From: DUQW01 sp050953825
GTDB taxonomy: Bacteria; Bacillota_I; Bacilli_A; Acholeplasmatales; Acholeplasmataceae
Reading direction: 5' to 3'
NCBI GenBank assembly: GCA_050953825.1
Contig: JBMNNF010000001.1
Coordinates: 1-64,000 of the forward strand
Length of the DNA: 64,000 bases
Shown: one piece after another, positions 34,481 to 42,736 of the stretch
Position numbering within the stretch: position 1 is the first letter of the stretch
Layout of the letters: each line of letters begins with the position of its first letter
Notes under the pieces: generated by a model
What the model saw: the letters and a program-made list of their open reading frames with translations, nothing else
Told to the model about the DNA's origin: nothing
The model's database searches: none
Position numbers and translations under genes: made by a program

Positions 34481-36752
34481 TTTATCAGGTATTATCAAAA
34501 TTCCAGCATCTAAATCATTAACAATTAGATCAATTATTGCAGCCAGTCTTGCTGATGGAACATCAACGATTCATAATTATTTAGTAAGTGATGATACCAT
34601 TGCCGTGATTAATGCTTTAAGATTAGCTGGTATTGAAATTATTGAAGATGGAGATAAATTGGTAATTAAAGGCAACACTTTTACTAATAATTTGGACACC
34701 TTTAATTTATGGTCATCGGCAACTGCTTTTAGGATGTTAATTTTCGTTTTTATTGTTAAGTTCAAAAATTTTAAAATCACAGCCAATCACGATTTATTGG
34801 TTAGACCATTTGAAACATTTGATAAATTTTTTAAAAAATATAACATTAATTACAAATTAGTTGATGATGTCTATCATATTAATGGTGAATTAACTTCTGG
34901 TCAATATGAAATTGATGGTCATATTAGTTCTCAATTTGCTAGTGGGTTAGTACTCGCTTTATCAACTTTAGAAGGTAATTCAACAATACTAATTGAAAAC
35001 CAGTTAGTTTCTCGCCCGTATTTACTAATGACAATTAGTATTATTAAATTGTTTAGTAATGATAAAATTAAGATGAGAGGCAATTTAATTAATATTGCTA
35101 GTGACTTAGTATATCATTCGCATAATTATGTTGTTGAAGGTGATTATTCTCAAGCGGCTTTTTATTTAGTTTTAGCTGCACTTGGAGAAGATATTAAAAT
35201 AAAGGGGCTTGCCCAAGAATCACTTCAAGGTGATTTGGCGATAATTCATTTTTTAAATCAATTTGGAGTAACAACTAAGTGGGAAAATGGTTTATTAATG
35301 GTTGATAGTGTTAATTTAGTACCAGCTAAAATTGATTTAATTGATAATCCAGATTTATTTTTAATTATTGGCATTCTAGCATCATTTATCAATGGAGAAA
35401 CCCATATGATAAATATTCAAAATTTAAGAGTTAAAGAATCAGACCGTGTTAGATCTTTAACTGAAAACTTTGATATCTTAGGTGTTGAGTATATAGTGAC
35501 TCACAATACGATTACTATTTTTGGTAATCATAAAATAAATAAAGAAGTTAAAATACTTAATGGATATAATGATCATCGTGTTATTATGTCATTAGTAGTG
35601 TACGCAGTAGCGTCCAAATGCCCATATCTTATTAAAAATGTAGCAATGATAACTAAATCATATCCAAATTTTTTAAAAGATATAACTAATTTAGGAGGGA
35701 AGATAGAAATGAAGAATATTGAAAAGTTAAGAGAAGATATTATTGATATTGATAAAAAAATGATTGAACTTTTCAAACGCAGATCAGAAAGTGTTTTACT
35801 AATTAGTAATTTTAAGAAAGAATTGAATTTACCAATTGTTGATAAAGATTATGAAGCGAAACAACTTAAAATTCATCTTGATTTATTAGGTGATAAATCA
35901 ATTGAAAATCAATATCTTGAGTTTTATTCGAAAATATTAGATATCAGTTATCAACTTCAAAAAGGAGCGCCAAAAATGGCCTTAATTGGAAAAGGGCTCT
36001 CCCATAGTCTCTCTCCAAAATTACACCATATTATTGGTCGGTTAAATGATTTTAAATATGATTATTCGACTATCGAAGTTGAAGATGAAAAAGCTTTAGT
36101 TGAAACCTTAGATTTAATTAGGAAACGTGAATATACCGCATTTAATATTACGATGCCGTATAAAGAGGCGGTAATTAAATATTTAGATGTTTTAACAAAT
36201 AAAGCTCATTTTTCAGGAGTAGTTAATTTAGTTTATATGAAAAATGGTCAATTAGTTGGTGATAATGCTGATTTTGATGGAATTGTTTATAGTATTAAAC
36301 AAATGGATGTTAATATTCAAAAACATCCGATTATCATTTTAGGAACCGGTGCAACCGCTAAAACAATGGCTAGTGTTTTAGATGGAATGATGTTGGATTA
36401 TACTTTTGTTAGTCGTGATCCATTAAAAAATAAACATTTAGAAAATGTTATTTCTTATGAAGATTTGAAAAAATGGAATAAATATATTTTAATTAATACG
36501 ACGCCAGTTGGAATGTATCCTAAAGGAGACGAGATGCCAGTTGATTTAGAAGATGTCGAAAGAGCGGTCTATGTCTTTGATGTTATTTATAATCCAAATC
36601 CAACTAAATTAGTAAAATTTGCTAAAGCGGGAATGACCGGATTAGATATGTTAGTTTCACAAGGATTAACGGCCTTTAACTTAGTATTTGATAAAAAAGT
36701 TGTTATTTCAAAAACGTTAGTTGAACAAATTAAGCGAGAATTAGATGAATAG
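34455..36752 (+). CDS. aroA-aroQ-aroE: Trifunctional fusion: EPSP synthase + chorismate mutase + shikimate dehydrogenase
   Basis: 765 residues in three blocks. Residues 1-418: EPSP synthase with IPASKSLTIRS, LRVKESDRVRSL and NGYNDHRVIMS, ending SYPNFLKDITNLGGKIE, the natural C-terminus. Residues 419-505: AroQ-type chorismate mutase, LREDIIDIDKKMIELFKRRS. Residues 508-765: shikimate dehydrogenase, GLSHSLSPKLHHI, catalytic Lys in NITMPYKEA, NAD(P) loop LGTGATAKT, NTTPVGMYP. At both seams an in-frame ATG (35709, 35976) follows a good Shine-Dalgarno (TAGGAGGG; AAAGGAG), as in separate genes. The parts catalyse non-consecutive steps. It may be made as one chain, as separate proteins by inner starts, or both. 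Confidence 0.92.
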   Translation: MNWLIQKSNLSGIIKIPASKSLTIRSIIAASLADGTSTIHNYLVSDDTIAVINALRLAGIEIIEDGDKLVIKGNTFTNNLDTFNLWSSATAFRMLIFVFIVKFKNFKITANHDLLVRPFETFDKFFKKYNINYKLVDDVYHINGELTSGQYEIDGHISSQFASGLVLALSTLEGNSTILIENQLVSRPYLLMTISIIKLFSNDKIKMRGNLINIASDLVYHSHNYVVEGDYSQAAFYLVLAALGEDIKIKGLAQESLQGDLAIIHFLNQFGVTTKWENGLLMVDSVNLVPAKIDLIDNPDLFLIIGILASFINGETHMINIQNLRVKESDRVRSLTENFDILGVEYIVTHNTITIFGNHKINKEVKILNGYNDHRVIMSLVVYAVASKCPYLIKNVAMITKSYPNFLKDITNLGGKIEMKNIEKLREDIIDIDKKMIELFKRRSESVLLISNFKKELNLPIVDKDYEAKQLKIHLDLLGDKSIENQYLEFYSKILDISYQLQKGAPKMALIGKGLSHSLSPKLHHIIGRLNDFKYDYSTIEVEDEKALVETLDLIRKREYTAFNITMPYKEAVIKYLDVLTNKAHFSGVVNLVYMKNGQLVGDNADFDGIVYSIKQMDVNIQKHPIIILGTGATAKTMASVLDGMMLDYTFVSRDPLKNKHLENVISYEDLKKWNKYILINTTPVGMYPKGDEMPVDLEDVERAVYVFDVIYNPNPTKLVKFAKAGMTGLDMLVSQGLTAFNLVFDKKVVISKTLVEQIKRELDE
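35692..35711 (+). promoter_or_regulatory. Internal ribosome-binding site and ATG at the EPSP synthase/chorismate mutase seam
   Basis: TAGGAGGG is followed after eight or so bases by ATG 35709, in frame with the fusion (codon 419). It marks the exact first residue of the chorismate mutase domain. Confidence 0.7.
35962..35978 (+). promoter_or_regulatory. Internal ribosome-binding site and ATG at the chorismate mutase/shikimate dehydrogenase seam
   Basis: AAGGAG is followed after eight bases by ATG 35976 (codon 508), the expected first residue of shikimate dehydrogenase (MALIGKGLSHSLSP). Confidence 0.65.
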
Positions 36753-37716
36753 TATTTTTAACGGAAAAAAAATAAAATTAACTATTTTTGGAGGCTCACA
36801 TGAACCGTTTATCGGTTTTGAACTTTTAGGTTTTCCCAAAATTAAAATTGACACATCTAAAATAATTGCTGATATTGATAGAAGAAAGCCACATACAGTA
36901 GGAACCACTTCAAGAATAGAAAAAGATGAACCAATTTTTATCACAGGATATGATGGTATCAAAACTACAGGTGATAAAATTGTGGTTCATTTTAAGAATG
37001 AAAATATTAAGAAAAAAGATTATCAAAACTTTTATAATCACCCAAGACCAGGACATGTGGATTTTGTAGTAAGAGAAAAATATCGTGATGAAAATCTGAT
37101 ATTTGGGTCACATATTTTTTCCGGAAGAATGACTTTGCCAATGGTAGTTGCGGGCAATCTTTGTAAACAAGCTCTAAATTATGAGTTTGAATCAAAATTA
37201 GTTCAAGTGGGAAACTTGACTAATTTAGAAAATCTTGATGAGTATTTATTAAGTGTTTCACAAGACGGTGATTCGCTCGGTGGAATTGTAGAGGTCAGAG
37301 TCAGAGGTGTTGAACTAGGCTTAGGTGGGCCATTATTTGAAAGATTATCAGCTAAAATTGCTCAAACGGTTTTATCAATTCCAGGTACTAAAGGAATTGA
37401 ATTTGGTGAGGGGTTTAATTCAGTTAATTTACGAGGTAGCAACTTCAATGATTGTATTATTGATGCAACCGGAAAAACTTCAACCAACCATAGTGGTGGC
37501 ATTTCAGGTGGCATTTCTAACGGTAATGAATTAGTTGTAAGGGTTGTCTTTAGACCACCGGCTTCAATTCGTATACCACAAATGACATACTCATTTAAAA
37601 CTAATAAGATTGAAGAATTGACAATTGAAGGGCGCCATGATGTTGCCTATGTTAAAAGAGTATTGGTAGTCGTTGAAAATATGATTGCCTTAGCTTTACT
37701 AGATGAGAAATTATGA
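36745..37716 (+). CDS. aroC: Chorismate synthase, short divergent form
   Basis: Converts EPSP to chorismate with reduced FMN. Recognised by HPRPGHVDFVVREKY, GISGGISNGNELVVRV, RPPASIRIPQM and GRHDVAYVKRVLVVVENM. 323 residues against the usual 360-390. The first signature is altered: FGGSHEP at residues 15-21 instead of GESHG, and SARETA is SGRMTL. The key His of the first motif is kept. ATG overlaps the end of the fusion gene. Activity is likely from context but the motif changes deserve notice. Confidence 0.9.
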   Translation: MNSIFNGKKIKLTIFGGSHEPFIGFELLGFPKIKIDTSKIIADIDRRKPHTVGTTSRIEKDEPIFITGYDGIKTTGDKIVVHFKNENIKKKDYQNFYNHPRPGHVDFVVREKYRDENLIFGSHIFSGRMTLPMVVAGNLCKQALNYEFESKLVQVGNLTNLENLDEYLLSVSQDGDSLGGIVEVRVRGVELGLGGPLFERLSAKIAQTVLSIPGTKGIEFGEGFNSVNLRGSNFNDCIIDATGKTSTNHSGGISGGISNGNELVVRVVFRPPASIRIPQMTYSFKTNKIEELTIEGRHDVAYVKRVLVVVENMIALALLDEKL

Positions 37717-39656
37717 AATTAGAAGATGTTAATAAGATTGGTAAAAAAACAGCCAACCAATTAAGACGCAATAATATCTGGAGCCCTTATGATTTAGTGA
37801 TGACTTTTCCTAAATCATATGAAAATTATAATATTATTAACTTTAATGAAGCGAAACACAATGAAGTGATTACTATAATTGGAACTATCATTAAAATTGA
37901 GTCTTTTAAAACTAAAATTCATTTGATTAAATTATTAGTTAAAGTTGATCAATTTCAAACGTCAGCTGTTATTTTTAACCAACCATTTTTATTAAAATCT
38001 TTTAAAGTAGATGATGAAGTTTTAATTAAAGGCAAATACAACTTATATAAAAATGAAATAGCTGTTTCATCGATTTCTAAAAATTTAGAAAAAAGAGAAA
38101 TTACCCCAAAATACAATCTTGATAGTGTCAACGATTATGTTGTTGGGGAAGCGATTCGTGATATTTTGGAAAATAATAAAGTCGCGATTTATGAGACCTT
38201 ACCTTACGAAATTTTAAATCATTTTCATTTAAAAGGAAGAGAAGAAACCATTAAAAGTATTCATTTACCACAATCAATTAAAGAATTGAATGAAGCTTTT
38301 AGAAGGTTAAAATATGAAGAGGCGTTAATTTTGCAACTAAAACTTCAGAAAGGACTTTTAAACCGAGTTAAAAGAGAGCCAATTAATTATGAGATTAGTC
38401 TTGTAAAAGAATTTATTGAAACTATTCCTTATGAATTAACTGATGATCAAAAAGAAGTGGTTAATGAGATTTATCGTGATTTCAAAAATGATTATCAAAC
38501 CAAAAGATTAATTCAAGGTGATGTTGGATCAGGGAAAACTATCGTAGCGATTATTGGCATGTTTGGGGTGTTAACTGCGAATAAACAGGCGGTATTGATG
38601 GTGCCAACAGAAATCTTAGCTAATCAACAATACGAAACTATAAAAGAATTATTACCTAATTATAATGTTGAATTATTAACTAGTAAAGTCAGTCATAAAC
38701 CAAAGATTTATCAAAAAATTGAATCTGGTGAAATTGATATTTTGGTTGGTACCCATGCAGTTGCCTCAGAAAATGTTAATTTCAAAGATTTAGGATTAAT
38801 AGTAATTGATGAACAACATAAATTTGGAGTGGAATTAAGAGAATCATTATTTAAAAAATCGGAATCAGCTAATTTGATTTATTTAACAGCAACGCCAATT
38901 CCTAGAACATTAGGCATTGCGATGTTTGGTGATTTGGCGACTTCTCAAATTAAATCAAGACCAGAATTTCAAAAGCCAATTACTTCAAAACATTATGATG
39001 TTAGTAAATTAGATGAAATTATTAAAGAAGTTTTGGAAACGATAAATCGTGGGGAACATGTTTTTATTGTAGTTCCGGCAATAAGTTCTGAATTAAAAGA
39101 TTTTAATATTGCAAACACTTATGAAATATTAAATCCGATTTTTAAAGAAAAATTGTTTGTTTTACACGGCGAATTATCAAGTGACGATCGAAATGATGTC
39201 ATTGCTCAATTTTCTCGCTCAAAAGGCGGAGTGTTATTGTCAACTTCAATGGTCGAAGTTGGTATCAATTTAAAGACAGCGACGTTAATGATAGTTTTAG
39301 CAGCTGAGAATTTTGGACTGGCTCAACTTCATCAATTACGAGGCAGAGTTGGAAGAGGCGAGTTGAAATCTAAGTTTTACACAATATCTAGTAAAGAAGA
39401 TGTGGAAAGACTTGAAATTTTAGAAAAAGTTAATTGTGGTTTTAAATTAAGTGAGTATGATTTAAAATTAAGAGGTCCTGGTGAGTTTTTAGGGTTAAAA
39501 CAAAGTGGTATTTTGCAAGCGAAATATTTAGATTTTAGTTTAGATTATCAAATTTTATTAGATGCTAGAAAATTGAGTTTAGAAATCATTAATAACAAAA
39601 AATACCAAAATGATAAAAGTTATTACTACATTAACAAGGTTTTATCAGAAGAGTAA
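37713..39656 (+). CDS. recG: ATP-dependent DNA helicase RecG
   Basis: Remodels stalled forks and branched DNA. Contains an OB-fold wedge domain (about 50-135), Walker A GDVGSGKT, the DEQH box (VIDEQHKFGVELRE), YLTATPIPRTLGIAMFGD and LHQLRGRVGRG. 647 residues, slightly short of the usual 680-690. Overlaps aroC by 4 bases although its role is unrelated. Confidence 0.97.
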   Translation: MKLEDVNKIGKKTANQLRRNNIWSPYDLVMTFPKSYENYNIINFNEAKHNEVITIIGTIIKIESFKTKIHLIKLLVKVDQFQTSAVIFNQPFLLKSFKVDDEVLIKGKYNLYKNEIAVSSISKNLEKREITPKYNLDSVNDYVVGEAIRDILENNKVAIYETLPYEILNHFHLKGREETIKSIHLPQSIKELNEAFRRLKYEEALILQLKLQKGLLNRVKREPINYEISLVKEFIETIPYELTDDQKEVVNEIYRDFKNDYQTKRLIQGDVGSGKTIVAIIGMFGVLTANKQAVLMVPTEILANQQYETIKELLPNYNVELLTSKVSHKPKIYQKIESGEIDILVGTHAVASENVNFKDLGLIVIDEQHKFGVELRESLFKKSESANLIYLTATPIPRTLGIAMFGDLATSQIKSRPEFQKPITSKHYDVSKLDEIIKEVLETINRGEHVFIVVPAISSELKDFNIANTYEILNPIFKEKLFVLHGELSSDDRNDVIAQFSRSKGGVLLSTSMVEVGINLKTATLMIVLAAENFGLAQLHQLRGRVGRGELKSKFYTISSKEDVERLEILEKVNCGFKLSEYDLKLRGPGEFLGLKQSGILQAKYLDFSLDYQILLDARKLSLEIINNKKYQNDKSYYYINKVLSEE

Positions 39657-39666
39657 ATAGTATCTA

Positions 39667-39675
39667 TGTTATACT
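39667..39675 (+). promoter_or_regulatory. Extended -10 element before plsX
   Basis: TGTTATACT, a TGnTATACT extended -10, 29 bases before the plsX ATG. Confidence 0.5.
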
Positions 39676-39703
39676 ATATTCATACAAAAAGGGGGAGATC
39701 CTA

Positions 39704-40705
39704 ATGATTAGATTAGCGATAGATGCCATGGGAGGCGACAACGCTCCTATTGAAATGATTCAAGGTGTCAATTTAGCTATTAAAAAATATGATGATATTG
39801 AAATTCATTTGTTTGGGGATGAAAATATTATTCGGGAATATTTAGTTGAAACACCGCGAGTTAAAGTTTATCATGCACCGGAATATTTAGATATGGGGGT
39901 TGAAGATCCAATTAAAGCGTTGCGTCAAAATCCGAATTACTCCATGTTTCAAGCGATTAAACACGTTAAAGAAGGAAATGCCGATGCAGTAGTGACAGCA
40001 GGGCCAACTCAAGGTGCTGTTGTTGGGGGAACATTAATCTTAAGAAGACTTAAAGGCATGAAAAGAGTGGCCATCGCTCCGTTTATTCCTGATTTTGAGG
40101 GAAGAACGAGAATCTTATTAGACTCTGGAGCTAATGTTGAATTTCGAGCGGAACACTTACTTGATTTTGCAGTTGTCGCTTCAATTATTAGTAAATCGTA
40201 TTTTAAAGTTGATAATCCAGTTGTTGGATTAGTAAATATCGGAGCTGAGCCAGGAAAAGGACGAGTTGAAGATATAGAAGCTTATGAACTACTTAATAAT
40301 AACCCATCAATTAATTTTTATGGAAATGTCGAACCAAAAGAACTATTATCAACCGATGTTGATGTCATAGTAACTGATGGGTTTACCGGAAATATCTTAA
40401 TGAAAAGTTATGAAGGAGCAGTTAAAGCTTTTTCTAACGCCCTTAAAAAAGAAATATATTCATCCACTAGAGCTAAACTAGGTGGGCTTTTATTAAAAAA
40501 AGCGTTTAAAAATATTAAATCTAATGCTAATCCAGATGTTGTTGGGGGAGCAATTATAATTGGTGTTGATGGAATTTTAGTTAAGGCTCATGGGTCTTCA
40601 AATGCGTTTGCGTTTTCTAATGGAATTAGACTAGGACGCGAACTGGCCAAAGAAGATATTATGTCAAAGATTAGAATTGCGGTTGAGGAATTACACAATG
40701 AGTAA
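39704..40705 (+). CDS. plsX: Phosphate acyltransferase PlsX
   Basis: Makes acyl-phosphate from acyl-ACP for phospholipid synthesis with PlsY. Landmarks: IRLAIDAMGGDNAP at the N-terminus, TAGPTQGAVVGGTLI, RIRILLDSGAN-type region (RTRILLDSGANVE), NIGAEPGKG, and DVIVTDGFTGNILMKS. 333 residues, full length. Ribosome-binding site AGGGGGAG. Followed by rnc, but the usual fabD/acpP genes are not between them. Confidence 0.96.
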   Translation: MIRLAIDAMGGDNAPIEMIQGVNLAIKKYDDIEIHLFGDENIIREYLVETPRVKVYHAPEYLDMGVEDPIKALRQNPNYSMFQAIKHVKEGNADAVVTAGPTQGAVVGGTLILRRLKGMKRVAIAPFIPDFEGRTRILLDSGANVEFRAEHLLDFAVVASIISKSYFKVDNPVVGLVNIGAEPGKGRVEDIEAYELLNNNPSINFYGNVEPKELLSTDVDVIVTDGFTGNILMKSYEGAVKAFSNALKKEIYSSTRAKLGGLLLKKAFKNIKSNANPDVVGGAIIIGVDGILVKAHGSSNAFAFSNGIRLGRELAKEDIMSKIRIAVEELHNE

Positions 40706-41384
40706 CGAATTTAAACCAGTTATAGAACTATTAAAAAGCATTAAAATAAAATCAGAAAATATTGACTTATATGAAACTGCCCTAACGCATTCATCTTACG
40801 CTTATGAAAATGATGTTGAAAGTAATGAAAGATTAGAGTTTTTGGGTGATGCGGTATTAGAAATATTTATGAGTGAATATTTATATCAAAATCGAAAAGA
40901 GTTAGCTGAAGGAGTTATGACTAAAAAAAGAGCTCAGTTAGTATGTGAAGAAGCACTATTTCAATATTCTAATAAAATTAATTTAGTCGATTATTTAAAA
41001 TTAGGTCGTGGCGAATTAATCAAAGGAGCTTCACAAGCGGTAATTGCTGATGCATTTGAAGCGTTAATGGGAGCTATTTATTTAGATTTAGGTCATAAAG
41101 AAGCTAAAAAAGTTTTTTATAGGTTAGTGATCCCAAATATTGATTTAACAAGTGATATTAAAGATTTTAAAACTATTTTACAAGAATATGTTCAAGGAGA
41201 TAGAAAAACAATTAATTACAAAATAATTAATGAGTTTGGACCCTCACATGATAAAGTATTTGAAGCTGCTGTCTATTTAGATGGAACTATCATCTTAGGT
41301 CAAGGAATTGGTAAAACTAAAAAAGAAGCTGAACAAAAAGCGGCTGAAGAAGCATTAAAGAAAGGAAAGTTTTATGTTGATTAA
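40698..41384 (+). CDS. rnc: Ribonuclease III
   Basis: Cuts double-stranded RNA in rRNA maturation and mRNA turnover. The catalytic signature NERLEFLGDAVLEIFMSEY and the second acidic site ADAFEALMGAIYLD are present, and a C-terminal dsRNA-binding domain ends GKTKKEAEQKAAEEALKK. About 228 residues. ATG 40698 is chosen because GAGGA lies eight bases upstream; an earlier in-frame start would lie inside plsX. Confidence 0.96.
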   Translation: MSNEFKPVIELLKSIKIKSENIDLYETALTHSSYAYENDVESNERLEFLGDAVLEIFMSEYLYQNRKELAEGVMTKKRAQLVCEEALFQYSNKINLVDYLKLGRGELIKGASQAVIADAFEALMGAIYLDLGHKEAKKVFYRLVIPNIDLTSDIKDFKTILQEYVQGDRKTINYKIINEFGPSHDKVFEAAVYLDGTIILGQGIGKTKKEAEQKAAEEALKKGKFYVD

Positions 41385-41994
41385 ACAAATCTATGATGAA
41401 TATGGATTACCAATAGAAAGAATTATTAATAAGGAATATAAACGATTAGGATTAAAACTTCCAGAAGCTATGGTTTTATTAGCTCTTTTTTCAATTTACG
41501 AAAGAAGGAGAACTTTTACGATTAATGCTTTATCTAAAAGAGTTGAATACAATCGTGATGAAATTGGATCATTAGTCTCTTCATTAGTTGAAAAAGGATT
41601 TCTAGAAATAAAATTAGAAACTAATAAAGATGGTAAAGAAAGAGAAGTCTTTAGTTTAGATCAAACATTTAAGAAAATTGAAAAACTAATAGTTGGTGAT
41701 TATCAAAGTAAGAAAAGTGATGCAGCAGCGACTCATATTGGTAAGATTATTCAAATCTTAGAAACTAGTTTAGGACGAGTTTTATCAGCTTTTGAAATGG
41801 AACTAATTAGAAATTGGTATTTGAATAATGAATTAACTCATGAAAAAATTGAAGAAGAAGTTTTGAAGGCAACTTCAAAACCTAAATTTTCAATTAAATA
41901 CATCGATAGACTTTTAATGACCTCTAAACCAGATGATTTAGAAGTTGATCCTAAAACAGCTGACATTTTACAACAACTATATAAAAAAATATGA
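41374..41994 (+). CDS. dnaD: DnaD-like primosomal protein
   Basis: In Bacillus, DnaD remodels DNA at the origin and helps load the helicase. Here 206 residues: an N-terminal winged-helix part (LALFSIYERRRTFTINALSK), then a C-terminal DnaD domain with LSAFEMELIRNWYLNNE and a final YIDRLL region. Identity is supported by the dnaD-nth order, as in Bacillus. Overlaps rnc by 11 bases with AAAGGA upstream. Confidence 0.85.
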   Translation: MLIKQIYDEYGLPIERIINKEYKRLGLKLPEAMVLLALFSIYERRRTFTINALSKRVEYNRDEIGSLVSSLVEKGFLEIKLETNKDGKEREVFSLDQTFKKIEKLIVGDYQSKKSDAAATHIGKIIQILETSLGRVLSAFEMELIRNWYLNNELTHEKIEEEVLKATSKPKFSIKYIDRLLMTSKPDDLEVDPKTADILQQLYKKI

Positions 41995-42620
41995 AAAAGA
42001 AAGAACTGATTATTAGAACGTTAAATGAAATGTTTCCTAATCCTAAATCAGATTTAAATTATACCAATCATTTTGAAATGTTAATTGCCGTCGTTTTAAG
42101 TGCTCAGACAACCGATGTGTCGGTAAACAAAGTAACACCAATCTTGTTTAGTAAGTATCCTAATCCAAAAGCGCTAATGGATGCCGACATATTAGAATTA
42201 GAAGATATATTAAAATCCATTGGATTATATAAAACTAAAGCTCGAAACATAAAAAATTTAAGCAAAATTTTACATGATAAATTTAATTCAGAAATTCCTT
42301 CAAAAAGAGAGGATTTAGAATCACTTCCTGGAGTCGGTAGAAAAACCGCCAATGTTGTTTTAGCTAATGCATTTAATCGAAATGTAATTGCGGTAGACAC
42401 TCATGTCAATCGCGTTTCAAAAAGGTTAGGAATCGCTTGTGAAAGCGATAATATATTACAAGTGGAAAATAAAATAGTAAAATATTTTGCAAAAGACGAT
42501 TTAAAAAAACTTCATCATCAACTAATATTTTTTGGAAGATATCATTGTCTAGCCAGAAGTCCTAAATGTGAAAATTGTCCCCTCCAAAATATTTGTACTT
42601 ATTACAAAACAGTAAAATGA
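41991..42620 (+). CDS. nth: Endonuclease III
   Basis: DNA glycosylase/AP lyase for oxidised pyrimidines. Helix-hairpin-helix LPGVGRKTANVVLANAF with catalytic Lys, catalytic Asp in VDTHVNRVSKRLG, and the 4Fe-4S loop Cys-X6-Cys-X2-Cys-X5-Cys (CLARSPKCENCPLQNIC) at the C-terminus. 209 residues, full length. Confidence 0.97.
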   Translation: MKKKELIIRTLNEMFPNPKSDLNYTNHFEMLIAVVLSAQTTDVSVNKVTPILFSKYPNPKALMDADILELEDILKSIGLYKTKARNIKNLSKILHDKFNSEIPSKREDLESLPGVGRKTANVVLANAFNRNVIAVDTHVNRVSKRLGIACESDNILQVENKIVKYFAKDDLKKLHHQLIFFGRYHCLARSPKCENCPLQNICTYYKTVK

Positions 42621-42630
42621 TAATTATTAG

Positions 42631-42654
42631 AGAGAGTTAGACTCTCTTTTTTTT
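42631..42654 (+). terminator. Terminator after nth
   Basis: AGAGAGT pairs with ACTCTCT around TAG, followed by a run of eight T. Confidence 0.85.
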
Positions 42655-42672
42655 ATAAAACTGATTTTGATA

Positions 42673-42690
42673 TATCAAAAATTTTTGATA
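42673..42690. promoter_or_regulatory. 18-nt perfect palindrome overlapping the -35 of the regulator gene
   Basis: TATCAAAAATTTTTGATA. Its right arm contains TTGATA (42685-42690), which with TATTAT at 42709-42714 (18-base spacer) forms a promoter for the XRE gene 47 bases before its ATG. The layout suits self-repression by the encoded regulator. Confidence 0.55.
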
Positions 42691-42736
42691 ATATCATAGT
42701 TAAGTAATTATTATAAAAAAAGAGAGGAAAGAAAAA

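Noticed and set aside
40677..40697. Early start of ribonuclease III
   Set aside because: ATG 40698 has GAGGA at the right distance and matches the family's N-terminus.
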